Below are positions 8,300 to 16,342 of a stretch of 39,807 bases of DNA, in pieces. Numbering within the stretch: position 1 is the stretch's first letter; the number at the start of each line of letters is the position of its first letter. Position numbers and translations under genes: made by a program. The stretch spans positions 1 to 39,807 of the forward strand of contig PYJD01000038.1 of assembly GCA_003635315.1 (NCBI GenBank), given 5' to 3'. This stretch comes from Candidatus Poribacteria bacterium (GTDB taxonomy: Bacteria; Poribacteria; WGA-4E; WGA-3G). The notes beneath the pieces were generated by a model that was not told the origin of the DNA, searched no databases, and saw only the letters and a list, made by a program, of their open reading frames with translations.

Positions 8300-10231
8300 A
8301 TGAATCAGCAATCCTCAACCACTACTGAGGTAATTTCAAAAAAAGCAATAATTGTTGGTTTAGTCCTTGTTGTCGTAAACGCATATTGGGTCGGTATTGC
8401 CAGTGAACTTTGGTATGCAGTTTACACCCTTGTATCCCCTTTTTCAAATGCAGTCTTCACTTTAGTCGTATTGATTGTTTTGAATGTTGCATTAAAGAAA
8501 TTCTCTCCACGTATTGCCTTTACACCAGCAGAATTATTACTAATATACATCATGGTTACGATGGTTTCTACCATTTCAGGACACGCCATGATGGCTATAC
8601 TTATGGGAACTTTGGCACATCCTTTTTGGTTCGCAACCCCCGAAAATGAATGGGCACAACTATTCCTACATCATATACCCGAATGGCTAACAGTCCATGA
8701 ATCTGAATGGTTAGCAGGATATTATGAAGGTGAATCCAGCATCTATTTTCAAGAACATCTAAGGATATGGGTCAAACCTATACTTGTCTGGTCAAGTTTC
8801 ATCTTTCTTCTTTACGGTTCACTACTTTGTTTAGGACTACTACTAAGAAAACAGTGGATGGAACGAGAGAAATTAAGCTTCCCATTGACACAATTACCCC
8901 TTCAAATGGTAACAAACCGCAAGTTTTTCCTATCACGTGCCCTTTGGATCGGGTTTGGAATCGCAGCGCTACTCCGGGTGATGGGTGGGTTACACGATCT
9001 ATTTCCAGTTATTCCAACTTTTCCCACAAGTTTTCGACTTGATAGATATATTACTGAAAGACCGTGGAACGCTGTTGGCTATGTGTCCATGTCTTTTAAC
9101 TTAGCAATAGTTGGATTGACCTATTTCATGCCACTTGACCTTGCATTTTCAACATGGTTTTTCTTCTGGTTGACACGGGCAGAAAGGGTCATTGCAAGTT
9201 CTTTAGGTCTAACAAACATTGGCAAACTATATCTGAATGAACGCGCATCTGGGGCATGGGTTGGTATTGCAGTATTAACTATATGGATGGGACGCAGACA
9301 TTTCATACGAATCTTTAAACATCTCGTAGGTATAGAACATGAGGATGATGTGAATGAACCATTCTCCTATAGAACAACTGCCATACTCACTGTACTGAGT
9401 ATTGTTGGGGTCTTCGGTTTTTGTTATTTGGCTGGTATGTCTCTTTGGGTTATCGCTGTTTTCTACATTCTGTTTGTCGCATTCGCAGTAGCAATTGGAC
9501 GGGTTCGTGCAGAATTAGGTCCACCCTACCATGAAGTAATCGGAATTAATCCACGAGGGATGATGGTTAATATGTTCGGTACAAGGAATTTAGGGGCAAC
9601 AAACTTGACGATTATGACTTTCTTATATGCATTTAATCGATGCAACCGTTCACACCCAATGCCAAATCAAGTTGAATCTCTACGTATAGGAGATAGAGGG
9701 GGTATACCGGGAAAGACTTTAGTATACTGTATGGCTCTGGCAATCGGTATTGGTGCCGTTGCTACATTTTGGACATACCTTCAAGTAGGTTATCAGTATG
9801 GTGTATTAGCAAGATGTGAAGGACATGTAGGACACTTTGGATGGGAGAGTTTTAATCCTCTTCAAAGTTGGTTGCAATATCCAAAAGAGGTTAATTATCC
9901 AGCAATTACATTTATGAGTGGTGGTTTCCTCTTTGTTTTCCTATTACATTTCTTACGGACGCATCTTATGTGGTGGACATTACATCCATCTGGATATGTC
10001 CTCTCAGGAGCATCATGGGGTGGACTCATATATTTCTGGTTTCCTGTGATGGTCAGTTGGTTAATCAAATTCATGATTCTCAAATTCTCTGGTTGGCAAG
10101 CATATCGTAGAGCAATACCATTCTTCCTTGGATTAGTATTAGGAGATTTTGTACCAAGAAGTGTATTAAGTCTCATCAGTTTTGTGATGAACCTATATAT
10201 GCCTTCTTCTGGTGCAGGTCATTCACTATAG
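8300..10231 (+). CDS. DUF6785/DUF6784 polytopic membrane protein
   Basis: A protein of about 643 residues with around 13 transmembrane segments. The N-terminal half resembles DUF6785 and the C-terminal half DUF6784, a pair found mainly in Poribacteria, Planctomycetes and related uncultured bacteria and distantly like oligopeptide-transporter-type carriers. Conserved-looking segments include REKLSFPLTQLPLQM after helix 4-5, GRVRAELGPPYHE and GMMVNMFGTRNLG, and a C-terminal FVPRSVLSL. The first codon could be TTG 8297 or the adjoining ATG 8300; no good Shine-Dalgarno is visible, and I prefer ATG. The transported substrate, if any, is unknown. Confidence 0.8.
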   Translation: MNQQSSTTTEVISKKAIIVGLVLVVVNAYWVGIASELWYAVYTLVSPFSNAVFTLVVLIVLNVALKKFSPRIAFTPAELLLIYIMVTMVSTISGHAMMAILMGTLAHPFWFATPENEWAQLFLHHIPEWLTVHESEWLAGYYEGESSIYFQEHLRIWVKPILVWSSFIFLLYGSLLCLGLLLRKQWMEREKLSFPLTQLPLQMVTNRKFFLSRALWIGFGIAALLRVMGGLHDLFPVIPTFPTSFRLDRYITERPWNAVGYVSMSFNLAIVGLTYFMPLDLAFSTWFFFWLTRAERVIASSLGLTNIGKLYLNERASGAWVGIAVLTIWMGRRHFIRIFKHLVGIEHEDDVNEPFSYRTTAILTVLSIVGVFGFCYLAGMSLWVIAVFYILFVAFAVAIGRVRAELGPPYHEVIGINPRGMMVNMFGTRNLGATNLTIMTFLYAFNRCNRSHPMPNQVESLRIGDRGGIPGKTLVYCMALAIGIGAVATFWTYLQVGYQYGVLARCEGHVGHFGWESFNPLQSWLQYPKEVNYPAITFMSGGFLFVFLLHFLRTHLMWWTLHPSGYVLSGASWGGLIYFWFPVMVSWLIKFMILKFSGWQAYRRAIPFFLGLVLGDFVPRSVLSLISFVMNLYMPSSGAGHSL

Positions 10232-10349
10232 TCATATCAAATCTATAAATGTGTATCCGATGAACAGATGTTAAGAATGTCTTGAAATGCTACAGAAACT
10301 CAACATTTATACTCCGAGTTCTTCAATTGTCGAATACAGATACATGCTA

Positions 10350-10737
10350 ATACCATTTCTAAGAGATATTTTGACATAACAATACCATTCACCCAACCCG
10401 GTAGAAGCGATTTGATGAAGATTATAGTAAACCTTGAAATTAATAAGGAATTTTTTTTGTAGGAATGATAGCTGAACATGTTTACTAAATCGACGAAGAA
10501 TTGTACCACATTCTGTTAGATTGTGCCGGTGTTTGTAGCACATTCTGTTAGATTGTGCGTGCAGAGATCCTTTAACAGATGTGTTCAATTGACTCTAAAG
10601 TTCACTATAAATAAGATTATCGTAGGGGTGGGGTTTCCCCACACGAATATTACCAATGAATAAATTAACCGTCATGAACCGCTCCGAATATAACATAACA
10701 TGTGTATTTATGACACCTATTCATTTTGAAATGGTAT
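10350..10737. mobile_element. Family A element copy containing a nested family B element
   Basis: The left end TACCATTTCT (from 10351) and right end TGAAATGGTA (to 10736) are flanked by the direct triplet TAA on both sides. At 388 bp it is much longer than its relatives because a family B element (10422-10611) lies inside. It also holds a GTAG-led hairpin, GTGGGG/TTT/CCCCAC, at 10628-10642, and a degenerate CCCGGTAGAAGCG segment at 10397-10409 that recurs near 17450. No coding capacity. Confidence 0.65.
10422..10611. mobile_element. Family B terminal-repeat element with two 32-bp-type hairpins
   Basis: Inverted ends TTATAGTAAAC (left) and GTTCACTATAA (right) enclose two hairpin units of the type TTTGTAGCACATTCT...AGATTGTGC, at about 10501 and 10533. 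The right flank GCAGAG-CCTTTAACAGATGTG is shared with the seven-unit array ending at 22107, so both descend from one element. Insertion inside a family A element makes it the younger of the two here. Confidence 0.6.
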
Positions 10738-10752
10738 AATGTTACTAAGAAA

Positions 10753-10995
10753 TAAACCAAAGATATTGATTATCGAGACCATTGGACTGCCTGATACACT
10801 TCACCACCATTTAAAGGCAAGCACAAGGATCGGGCCAAAGCATATTATTCTGAAAATGATACGGGTCCAAATTCATCATATCCTCACACTTAAATTACTG
10901 CATCGGATTGTTATGCATCAGATTCAATAACCAATCATGCTTATGACATGAATTGGAATTGTGTTCTGGATGCATGGTCTAATCTCCCTTGCTAA
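10753..10995 (+). pseudogene. Decayed coding remnant, unknown family
   Basis: One frame gives protein-like segments (DIDYRDHWTA, then SPPFKGKHKDRAKAYYSEND, then SITNHAYDMNWNCVLDAWSN) separated by TGA (10792) and TAA (about 10891) and ending at TAA 10993-10995. Residue composition looks natural, and it stops just before the Shine-Dalgarno of the next gene, as an upstream operon partner would. No family is recognised. Chance open sequence is a real alternative. Confidence 0.3.
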
Positions 10996-11013
10996 GATAA
11001 AGGAGTTCCAATA

Positions 11014-11328
11014 ATGATTAAACATAACATTCAATGCGATAGTCAACCCCGAAAGATGGAGGAAAAGGGGCAAACCGATAGTGTCCTGACGGAATTCGAT
11101 TTTGGAGCGGGACACATCACATATATGATACGTGATCCCCAAGTTGTGCTTGATCAGCCTTCCTCCTCTAATTCTGCTGATGAGACTCATCCCTCCCCTG
11201 CAGAGGAGATCCTCACAGATAATCAGGAATCAGCACAGTTAATCAACGTTCCCACACGAAGGTATCCATTGGGTAAATGGCTATTTTATTTTGTTGTGGC
11301 GTTCCTGTTATTGATGCTGCTGCACTGA
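11014..11328 (+). CDS. Small tail-anchored membrane protein, unknown function
   Basis: A 104-residue product with a polar N-terminal region of about 85 residues (a serine/proline-rich linker near 50-65) and a single C-terminal hydrophobic helix (WLFYFVVAFLLLMLLH) ending at the stop: a tail-anchor topology. AGGAG at 11001-11005 sits eight bases before the ATG. It ends in TGA, one of very few genes here to do so. It stands among short mobile elements and decayed sequence, so it may be phage- or element-derived. No family recognised. Confidence 0.5.
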   Translation: MIKHNIQCDSQPRKMEEKGQTDSVLTEFDFGAGHITYMIRDPQVVLDQPSSSNSADETHPSPAEEILTDNQESAQLINVPTRRYPLGKWLFYFVVAFLLLMLLH

Positions 11329-11450
11329 TGTCCAAATTACCCGTAATGTGATACGTTCTGATAAACAGGATCTGTTTAGATCAGTAGGTGTACCAGTGTC
11401 ACACAAAATCACACGGCAGGAATCCCATTCGCCTTGCTGTTATAGGAAAC

Positions 11451-11676
11451 TTATAGTAAACATTGAAAATAATAACACAAAATCCCTGTAGGAGCGATCT
11501 CCGAATCGCGATCTTCTTTACAACGGTTAATGGCAAAACTATTATTTGAAATGGTATAATAACACAAAATCCCTGTAGGAGCGATCTCCGAATCGCGATT
11601 TAACTCAGTGATAGTCGGGAATCGGAGTTCCCTCCTACATCTCAAAATGTTCCAAAAATTCAATAGTTTACTATAA
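11451..11676. mobile_element. Family B element carrying two TGTAGGAGCGATC hairpins
   Basis: Inverted ends TTATAGTAAACATTGAAA (11451) and TAGTTTACTATAA (to 11676). Inside, a segment of about 43 bp (from AATAACACAAAATCCC through a TGTAGGAGCGATC hairpin) occurs twice as a direct repeat, about 11470-11513 and 11557-11600. The copies are separated by a stray family A right end (TGAAATGGTA near 11550). It ends near a complementary CTCCTACA. Non-coding. Confidence 0.6.
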
Positions 11677-11807
11677 ATAATAAATTTTTTTATACAGGTT
11701 GGTGTGTCCGGATTTTAGTAGTGAATCGGAGATTTTTATCAACTTCCAGGATCGGTTTGTTAAGAATTATGATAGAATATTAACAAACAATTTTCACAAG
11801 AGATTAA

Positions 11808-11958
11808 TTATAGTGAACAATAAAATTAATACAACATTTTCTATTGGCTCAACATATGTTCGCATCCCACAACTCTTCTGTAGGAGCGACCTCCCGGTCG
11901 CGACCTTGAGGACACTCCTACAAGTAAAGTGTTTAATTAAATCTAATGTTTACTATAA
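11808..11958. mobile_element. Family B element carrying a TGTAGGAGCGACC hairpin
   Basis: Inverted ends TTATAGTGAAC (11808) and GTTTACTATAA (to 11958). The core at about 11879-11921 begins TGTAGGAGCGACCTCCCGG and closes with CTCCTACA. It is the same core type as the long palindrome at 34738, but here it rides in a different pair of terminal repeats. Non-coding. Confidence 0.6.
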
Positions 11959-12188
11959 ATGGTGAAACCTGTCCAAGTGCAACTATCGTTCATATTTGGC
12001 AGACATAAAAGTTCATAGATATCGGATGGGAACACCGCATCCAAACATCGCAAGGCACACTCAAAAGTGTAACCATTTCGATGAACCTTATAGATTTTCT
12101 CATAGACCTCCGGCACACACCAGTAATAGCAGAAATCCTTGACCATGAAGGTGGCACACTGTTTGATCTCATCCAGCGCACCCTCCAC
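11946..12188 (-). CDS. Hypothetical small protein, doubtful
   Basis: An 80-residue frame starting at GTG. It is rich in Cys, Trp and Tyr, with a protein-like pattern (DEIKQCATFMVKDF, then RCLDAVFPSDIYELL). No Shine-Dalgarno or family is seen. Its 3' end runs into the right end of a family B element, so the frame may be a gene truncated by that insertion. It is divergent from the small gene at 12215. Low confidence. Confidence 0.25.
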
Positions 12189-12214
12189 GAAAATAAAAAC
12201 GCATAACGATTGTA

Positions 12215-12421
12215 ATGGACAAAATTACACCCAAACCATTTATCCTAAAAAACGAAAACCAGCAGAAAATCGGACATGGAATCTACTACCAGTATGGCAG
12301 CAACACCAAGGTCTTTCTAAAATCAAGTGAATATGCATCGTGGCAGGAAGCCACTTTAGGGCAGGTGCTACTCCTCAAAGAAGTAGCAAGTTTTGAGTGG
12401 GTAAAAGATAAAGACTATTAG
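12215..12421 (+). CDS. Hypothetical 68-residue protein
   Basis: The product (starting MDKITPKPFILKNENQQKIG, later GIYYQYGSNTKVFLK and SWQEATLGQVLLLKE) has a plausible soluble beta-rich pattern but no recognised family. No strong Shine-Dalgarno is visible. It lies in the accessory region, 104 bp from the convergent AbiJ-like gene. It may be a phage or element remnant; the function is unknown. Confidence 0.4.
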   Translation: MDKITPKPFILKNENQQKIGHGIYYQYGSNTKVFLKSSEYASWQEATLGQVLLLKEVASFEWVKDKDY

Positions 12422-12524
12422 TAGCTTTGTGATTTTACATTTTTACGATATTTTGCAAGTTGCAGTGTTAGCATAACAAAATTGTATTGATTTCATTTTG
12501 CAATAAGTAGTTTTGGATAAACTT

Positions 12525-13538
12525 TTATTTGAAGTTTTGTTCTGCCTTTATTAGAAGCAGCAAGGTTGTTGCTGTTATATTAAGCACATATTCCGCTTCA
12601 TAATCATGAATTTTAATTTCATCATCTGTTCCTTTGCCATGAACAGCTTTTTTATTATTACATAAACCCGTTGTTGATTCTAAAACAGCTCTTAATCCAC
12701 CAAAACCTGATTTATGTACCATAGAAATCAGTCCTTTATCTATAACAAGATTCAATAACTTTATAAATGTGTCTTTCTCTGTATTAAATGACCAATTTCT
12801 TTTTTCACAAATAATTTTAAGACAGCTTTCAATCGCTTTTCTACAATCTGCTAAAGCTTCTTCAGATTCACCTTTTTTATAATGTTTGTGTGCTTCTAAA
12901 AATTCATCATTTACAGATTTATAATCCGGATCCGAAATAAGTTGCAAAGCAGGCTCCGTAATTTTTGAATAAGAATACTCAGAATCTATTCGTATTATTT
13001 GATTAGATTCCAATCTATATCCTATATTATGTTCTTTAAATCTATCATTCAACTTTGTAATATGTTCATCTAATGATAGATTATCTATATCCCAATTATA
13101 AGAAATTTCATCAGGACGGTCTTCTCTTACGTGTTTCCAAGTTGTAGTATGTTTTTCCGTAAATATTTTAAAGTTAAAAACACATTCTATAAAATCAAGG
13201 ATTTCATTTGTTGTTGCAAAATCATTTAAGTAGATAAATATTTTATCATATATATCAGAAATATCTGTATTGGAATAATGTATACGACTATCAAAATAAA
13301 AAAGCTTAAAGCGACCATATTCTTCACATATTTTTCTTTCTATTTTCTGAAGAATATGCTCCCAATAATCATCATCAGGATCTTGCCCATAACTTAACAT
13401 AGTTCTTCTAACTTTCAAAGCAAAAACATCCTGAAATATAAAGATAATTTGTGCTTTTAATTCAGGTGAAAAATTGTCATATTCTAATGCTAATGATTTT
13501 TTATCTTTTTTTAGAGTTCTTTTTGAAAATATATTCAT
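12525..13538 (-). CDS. AbiJ-like abortive-infection protein (STM4504/CBY_0614-type) with C-terminal HEPN-like domain
   Basis: A 337-residue protein. The N-terminus (FSKRTLKK, then ELKAQIIFIFQDVF) resembles the AbiJ N-terminal domain type found in STM4504/CBY_0614 family proteins. The C-terminal part (about 205-337) is an all-helical HEPN/Abi-C-like module (EALADCRKAIESCLKII) with a terminal motif N294-N-K-K-A-V-H300-G that corresponds to the HEPN R/N-x4-6-H nuclease motif, although the usual Arg is not at its expected place. In known systems such proteins arrest the cell on phage infection by RNA cleavage. AAGGA precedes the start. The start codon lies 13 bp from a truncated phage tail-X gene, suggesting a cargo insertion. 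AT-rich even for this contig. Family call by memory, moderate. Confidence 0.65.
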   Translation of the reverse strand: MNIFSKRTLKKDKKSLALEYDNFSPELKAQIIFIFQDVFALKVRRTMLSYGQDPDDDYWEHILQKIERKICEEYGRFKLFYFDSRIHYSNTDISDIYDKIFIYLNDFATTNEILDFIECVFNFKIFTEKHTTTWKHVREDRPDEISYNWDIDNLSLDEHITKLNDRFKEHNIGYRLESNQIIRIDSEYSYSKITEPALQLISDPDYKSVNDEFLEAHKHYKKGESEEALADCRKAIESCLKIICEKRNWSFNTEKDTFIKLLNLVIDKGLISMVHKSGFGGLRAVLESTTGLCNNKKAVHGKGTDDEIKIHDYEAEYVLNITATTLLLLIKAEQNFK

Positions 13539-13550
13539 TAAATATAATCC

Positions 13551-13609
13551 TTCAGATCCTGCACCAACTGAAATTCTGACTCAGCATTTGTGGGATCAAC
13601 TGTTAAATA
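13551..13609 (+). pseudogene. 3' fragment of a phage tail protein X gene
   Basis: Translation gives a peptide ending EILTQHLWD, matching the C-terminus EIPTQHLWD of the intact tail-X gene at 14003-14212. Nucleotide similarity begins at TTCAGAT (13551), right after the AbiJ-like gene's start region, so the 5' part of this copy is missing where the defence gene begins. The intact copy stops after the terminal D; this one has lost that stop (GAT CAA). Confidence 0.6.
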
Positions 13610-13678
13610 GGTGCATAATACCAACGTTTTATACTTGACATACATGCATTCATATCATATACTTTTGCACAATAAGAA

Positions 13679-13750
13679 GGGCTGAGTGGGAATCGAACCC
13701 GCAAACATCTGTCTGGCGGACAGTGGAGTTCTCCAATTCTTTATCTGCCC
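13679..13750 (-). tRNA. tRNA-like element, probably degenerate (GCC anticodon position)
   Basis: Read on the minus strand, this 72-base segment starts GGGCAGA and ends TCAGCCC (six of seven acceptor pairs). It has a T-arm GGGTTCGATTCCC and an anticodon arm CTGT/ACAG with loop CCGCCAG, putting GCC (glycine) at the anticodon position. But base 33 is C rather than U, the D-stem is poor, and acceptor, anticodon and T stems each have a mismatch. It is more likely a decayed or phage-borne tRNA-like sequence than a working tRNA. Flanking AATAAGAA/TTCTTATT arms form an outer inverted repeat. Confidence 0.4.
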
Positions 13751-13755
13751 TCTTT

Positions 13756-13785
13756 TAGGTAGGTATTCACCTGCCTTTTCTTATT
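13756..13785 (+). terminator. Hairpin with T-rich tail, terminator-like
   Basis: AGGTAGGT and ACCTGCCT pair (one mismatch) around ATTC and are followed by TTTTCTTATT. This has the form of a Rho-independent terminator on the plus strand. Part of it also joins the outer inverted repeat around the tRNA-like element, so its role is uncertain. Confidence 0.35.
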
Positions 13786-14002
13786 GCAATATTATACTAA
13801 AAAAGATTGAATACTGACAACATTCATTTATAACTTGTGAACATAATGTTGAATGTTCCGGAGAAGTTTCTCCTACGCCCTTCTCAATTCCTCATCCAAT
13901 GACTTAAACATATTTGGAGGAAATGACAAGATATGGATCATTTCCTTCCACATATTGTTTAACTTGCTTACATCACGCAAATAATAGGAGAATAGCATAC
14001 AA

Positions 14003-14212
14003 ATGAACCAAACAGGCACACTCCAGAATGAAACACTTGATCAGGTAATATTTCGGGTGTTCGGACGCGTTAATGCACAATTACTACAGTTAACTTATAA
14101 TCTGAATCCCGGAATAACAGATTTTGGGTTGATAATTCCAGAAGGGATAATTGTGAACTTTTCAGATGTCCCAACAACAACTGAAATACCAACTCAGCAT
14201 CTGTGGGATTAA
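14003..14212 (+). CDS. Phage tail protein X (P2 gpX-like, LysM-type)
   Basis: A 69-residue protein with the tail-protein-X pattern: ETLDQVIFRVFGR, then a NPGI turn, LIIPEGIIVNFSDVP and the C-terminal QHLWD. In P2-like phages and related contractile tails this small protein is needed for tail assembly and has a LysM-like fold. AGGAG lies 12 bases upstream, rather far. No other tail genes are beside it, so this is probably a prophage remnant or a gene retained on its own. A truncated second copy lies 450 bp upstream, and a homing-endonuclease-like gene follows directly, a common association in phage genomes. Confidence 0.75.
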   Translation: MNQTGTLQNETLDQVIFRVFGRVNAQLLQLTYNLNPGITDFGLIIPEGIIVNFSDVPTTTEIPTQHLWD

Positions 14213-14225
14213 CAAAGTCTCACCT

Positions 14226-14815
14226 ATGCATAAGGATCAAACACATAGGAACAATATACAAAATTACAAAATACCAGAAACAGAAAATCTTACATCGGAC
14301 AAACAATAAGTAGAAACAACACAAACAGGTTCTACTCCCATATCATAGGTAGTGGTAATCGACTAATAAAGCAAGACGTTGAAAAATACGGTCGCGACGC
14401 ATTTACTCTTGATATTCTTTATCAAGACATTACACCTGAATTGCTTGATAAATACGAAATACAAGCTATTAAGTCTTACAATACGCTTGCCCCCAATGGA
14501 TATAATCTCACACATGTTGGTCTTGGCGGTAACCCTTCAGCAGAAACACGCAGAAAAAAGTCTGAGGCACAGTCTAAAGCACAGAAAATCAAAAAGAAAA
14601 AATCACCTGACAGCAAAGACCGGATCGCCACATCCTTAAAAGCACTATTAGAGCGCAACAGCATCACGCGCTACGAACTCGCAAAAAACTTGGACGTATC
14701 AGAGTACCAGATCGGACGTATCTGTAACGCCATCTACGTCCCAAGCCTTGACCTACTGGAAGACCTCGCAGACTACTTCAATGTCACCACCGATCACATC
14801 TTAGGTAGAAAATAA
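14226..14815 (+). pseudogene. GIY-YIG endonuclease fused to an Xre-type HTH, N-terminus frameshifted
   Basis: The GIY half-motif (GTIYKIT, 14248-14268) is in one frame, while KSYIGQT (from 14285) and everything after it lie in the next frame. The only nearby ATG (14226) is in the third frame. From 14291 the frame is intact: DVEKYGRDAFTLDIL, then YNTLAPNGYNLT (typical of phage GIY-YIG homing endonucleases), a lysine-rich linker, and a C-terminal helix-turn-helix (RYELAKNLDVSEYQIGRI) ending DHILGRK. Two indels in A-rich sequence would restore one gene. A sequencing error or a real pseudogene both fit. Translation from the TTG at 14441 would lack the nuclease core. The gene lies right after the tail-X gene. 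Confidence 0.65.
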
Positions 14816-14845
14816 CACTTACATTTAGAAAGGACATTAGTATAT

Positions 14846-15811
14846 ATGATAAAGACGTACTATGACAACTCACAGACACACATTACTACATTAGATAATT
14901 GTGCTAATTTATTTAATTCAGACTCCCTATGCCCAATCTGTCAATATCAACTAAAATATAATATATCAAATAGAATTATAAACAAAACAATATTATATTT
15001 AACAGAGATATATTATACTTGTAACTGCTTAAATAAACTCTGGATAATAGCCAACAATGTTGACAATAACAAATATATAAATAAGCCATCAATTTGGCAT
15101 GAACTTGAACTTTTAGATGAATTCACCCCATTAAATATAGTCCAAATAGAATCCGATCAGATCACATATTTAAAAGAACTTACAGCACTAACACCAACGA
15201 ACTTAGATCACAATAACCTAAACGTTATACTCATACCCGAAATCATAAATCTAAGCCAAAATATGCAATTACTTAATCTAATAAATCCTTCTGAAGATGC
15301 TGTTATCTACACCAAAAACGAAATACAACAAACAAAACTTAATTATGAACTCAACGAAATTGCTAAACAAACAAGCAAATCATTTTGGTATAGATACAGA
15401 AGTAATGCATATAGAGATTCCATCATTACAATATGTAAACTGTTAGAGAAGCCGAAACATCCTGATGATTATAATTTAGATACGATAAATCAAAAGATAA
15501 AAAGTAGAATTATAACTGAGGTCTTAGATAAATATGATACACAACAACCCCAATCTCTAACATATTTAAAAGATTTTCAAGAAATAAGAAACAAAAGCCT
15601 TGCACACATGACTACCAAAAATAATTTTTCAGGCTATATTTATGGACAAACAAAAATGACACAAATATATAAGGATATAATAAACTGCTTTAATTCAATT
15701 CTAAATCATTTGCATATAGGATGTAAACTCAAATACATAGAAAGATTGACCGAAAGTGATATTTACTATGAGGTAATTAATATATTAAAAAAGGTTGAAA
15801 TAGAGAAATAA
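14846..15811 (+). CDS. Putative HEPN-domain protein with N-terminal zinc-finger-like motif
   Basis: A 321-residue protein of unknown exact family. Near the N-terminus C29-x2-C32 and C59-x-C61 could bind a metal. The middle (about 100-185) is Leu/Ile/Asn-rich. The C-terminal helical part carries I-R248-N-K-S-L-A-H254-M, a good HEPN R-x4-6-H ribonuclease motif, preceded by AYRDSIITICKLLEKP, a helix like those of AbiU2-type HEPN proteins. In such families the motif forms a metal-independent RNase site at a dimer interface. Very AT-rich (many AAT, ATA, TTA codons), unlike flanking metabolic genes, which suggests transfer. An AAAGGA-like Shine-Dalgarno is about 12 bases upstream. No antitoxin partner is evident. 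Confidence 0.6.
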   Translation: MIKTYYDNSQTHITTLDNCANLFNSDSLCPICQYQLKYNISNRIINKTILYLTEIYYTCNCLNKLWIIANNVDNNKYINKPSIWHELELLDEFTPLNIVQIESDQITYLKELTALTPTNLDHNNLNVILIPEIINLSQNMQLLNLINPSEDAVIYTKNEIQQTKLNYELNEIAKQTSKSFWYRYRSNAYRDSIITICKLLEKPKHPDDYNLDTINQKIKSRIITEVLDKYDTQQPQSLTYLKDFQEIRNKSLAHMTTKNNFSGYIYGQTKMTQIYKDIINCFNSILNHLHIGCKLKYIERLTESDIYYEVINILKKVEIEK

Positions 15812-16342
15812 TTGCAAGCCGAAACTACTTATTACATAAATATTCCCCTTACGATTTTATTTTCCGTATAATCTTCGCCGTCAACTCACACAAACCGCAA
15901 ACAGAAACAAAAACAACACACCCCAAAACAATATTCGTCCACACATGCCTCCTCCTCTATACATTCTGGATGTAAGCATAAATCATGATCGTGAGGAACA
16001 CGTTTATCCACTGGTGGAATAGGAATCCTTCCCTTTTTACCATTCAACAGGAACTTATATGATCCTCAATATTGTTATCGCGATGTTTGTAAAAACAACC
16101 ATTACATACAGTAGCAAACCGCTCGATGAGCGTAAAGAACAATTACGTGGTCAAATCCGACAACCGATAATTAAAATTTTAACCGAATAGACCAATTATA
16201 AAAAGAACTTAATCTCACCATTTACATAATTCACCTTCATAATTTAGAAATAGTATCAGTTAATTTTGTGCTATAATAACACAACCCCAAATCATCGTGA
16301 AATAAAATATATCTTAGTCTAATTTGGTTGTATTAATCATTC
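15812..16342. other. Mostly non-coding stretch with a doubtful short ORF
   Basis: No recognisable gene. A 43-codon frame (16059-16190, starting MILNIVIAMF) is open but lacks support. A family A-like right end (AGAAATAGTA followed by TCA) lies at about 16248-16260, and a TATAAT box at 16273-16278 could serve the ABC ATPase gene, though no matching -35 is seen. Confidence 0.4.

Noticed and set aside
10307..10588. Minus-strand open frames over 10.3-10.6 kb
   Set aside because: They consist of nested mobile-element sequence; similar peptides (CYKHRHNLTE-like) arise from hairpin units at other loci.
11699..11965. Plus-strand 88-residue open frame
   Set aside because: It runs through a family B element and its hairpin core and has no protein-like pattern. 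Treated as repeat sequence.
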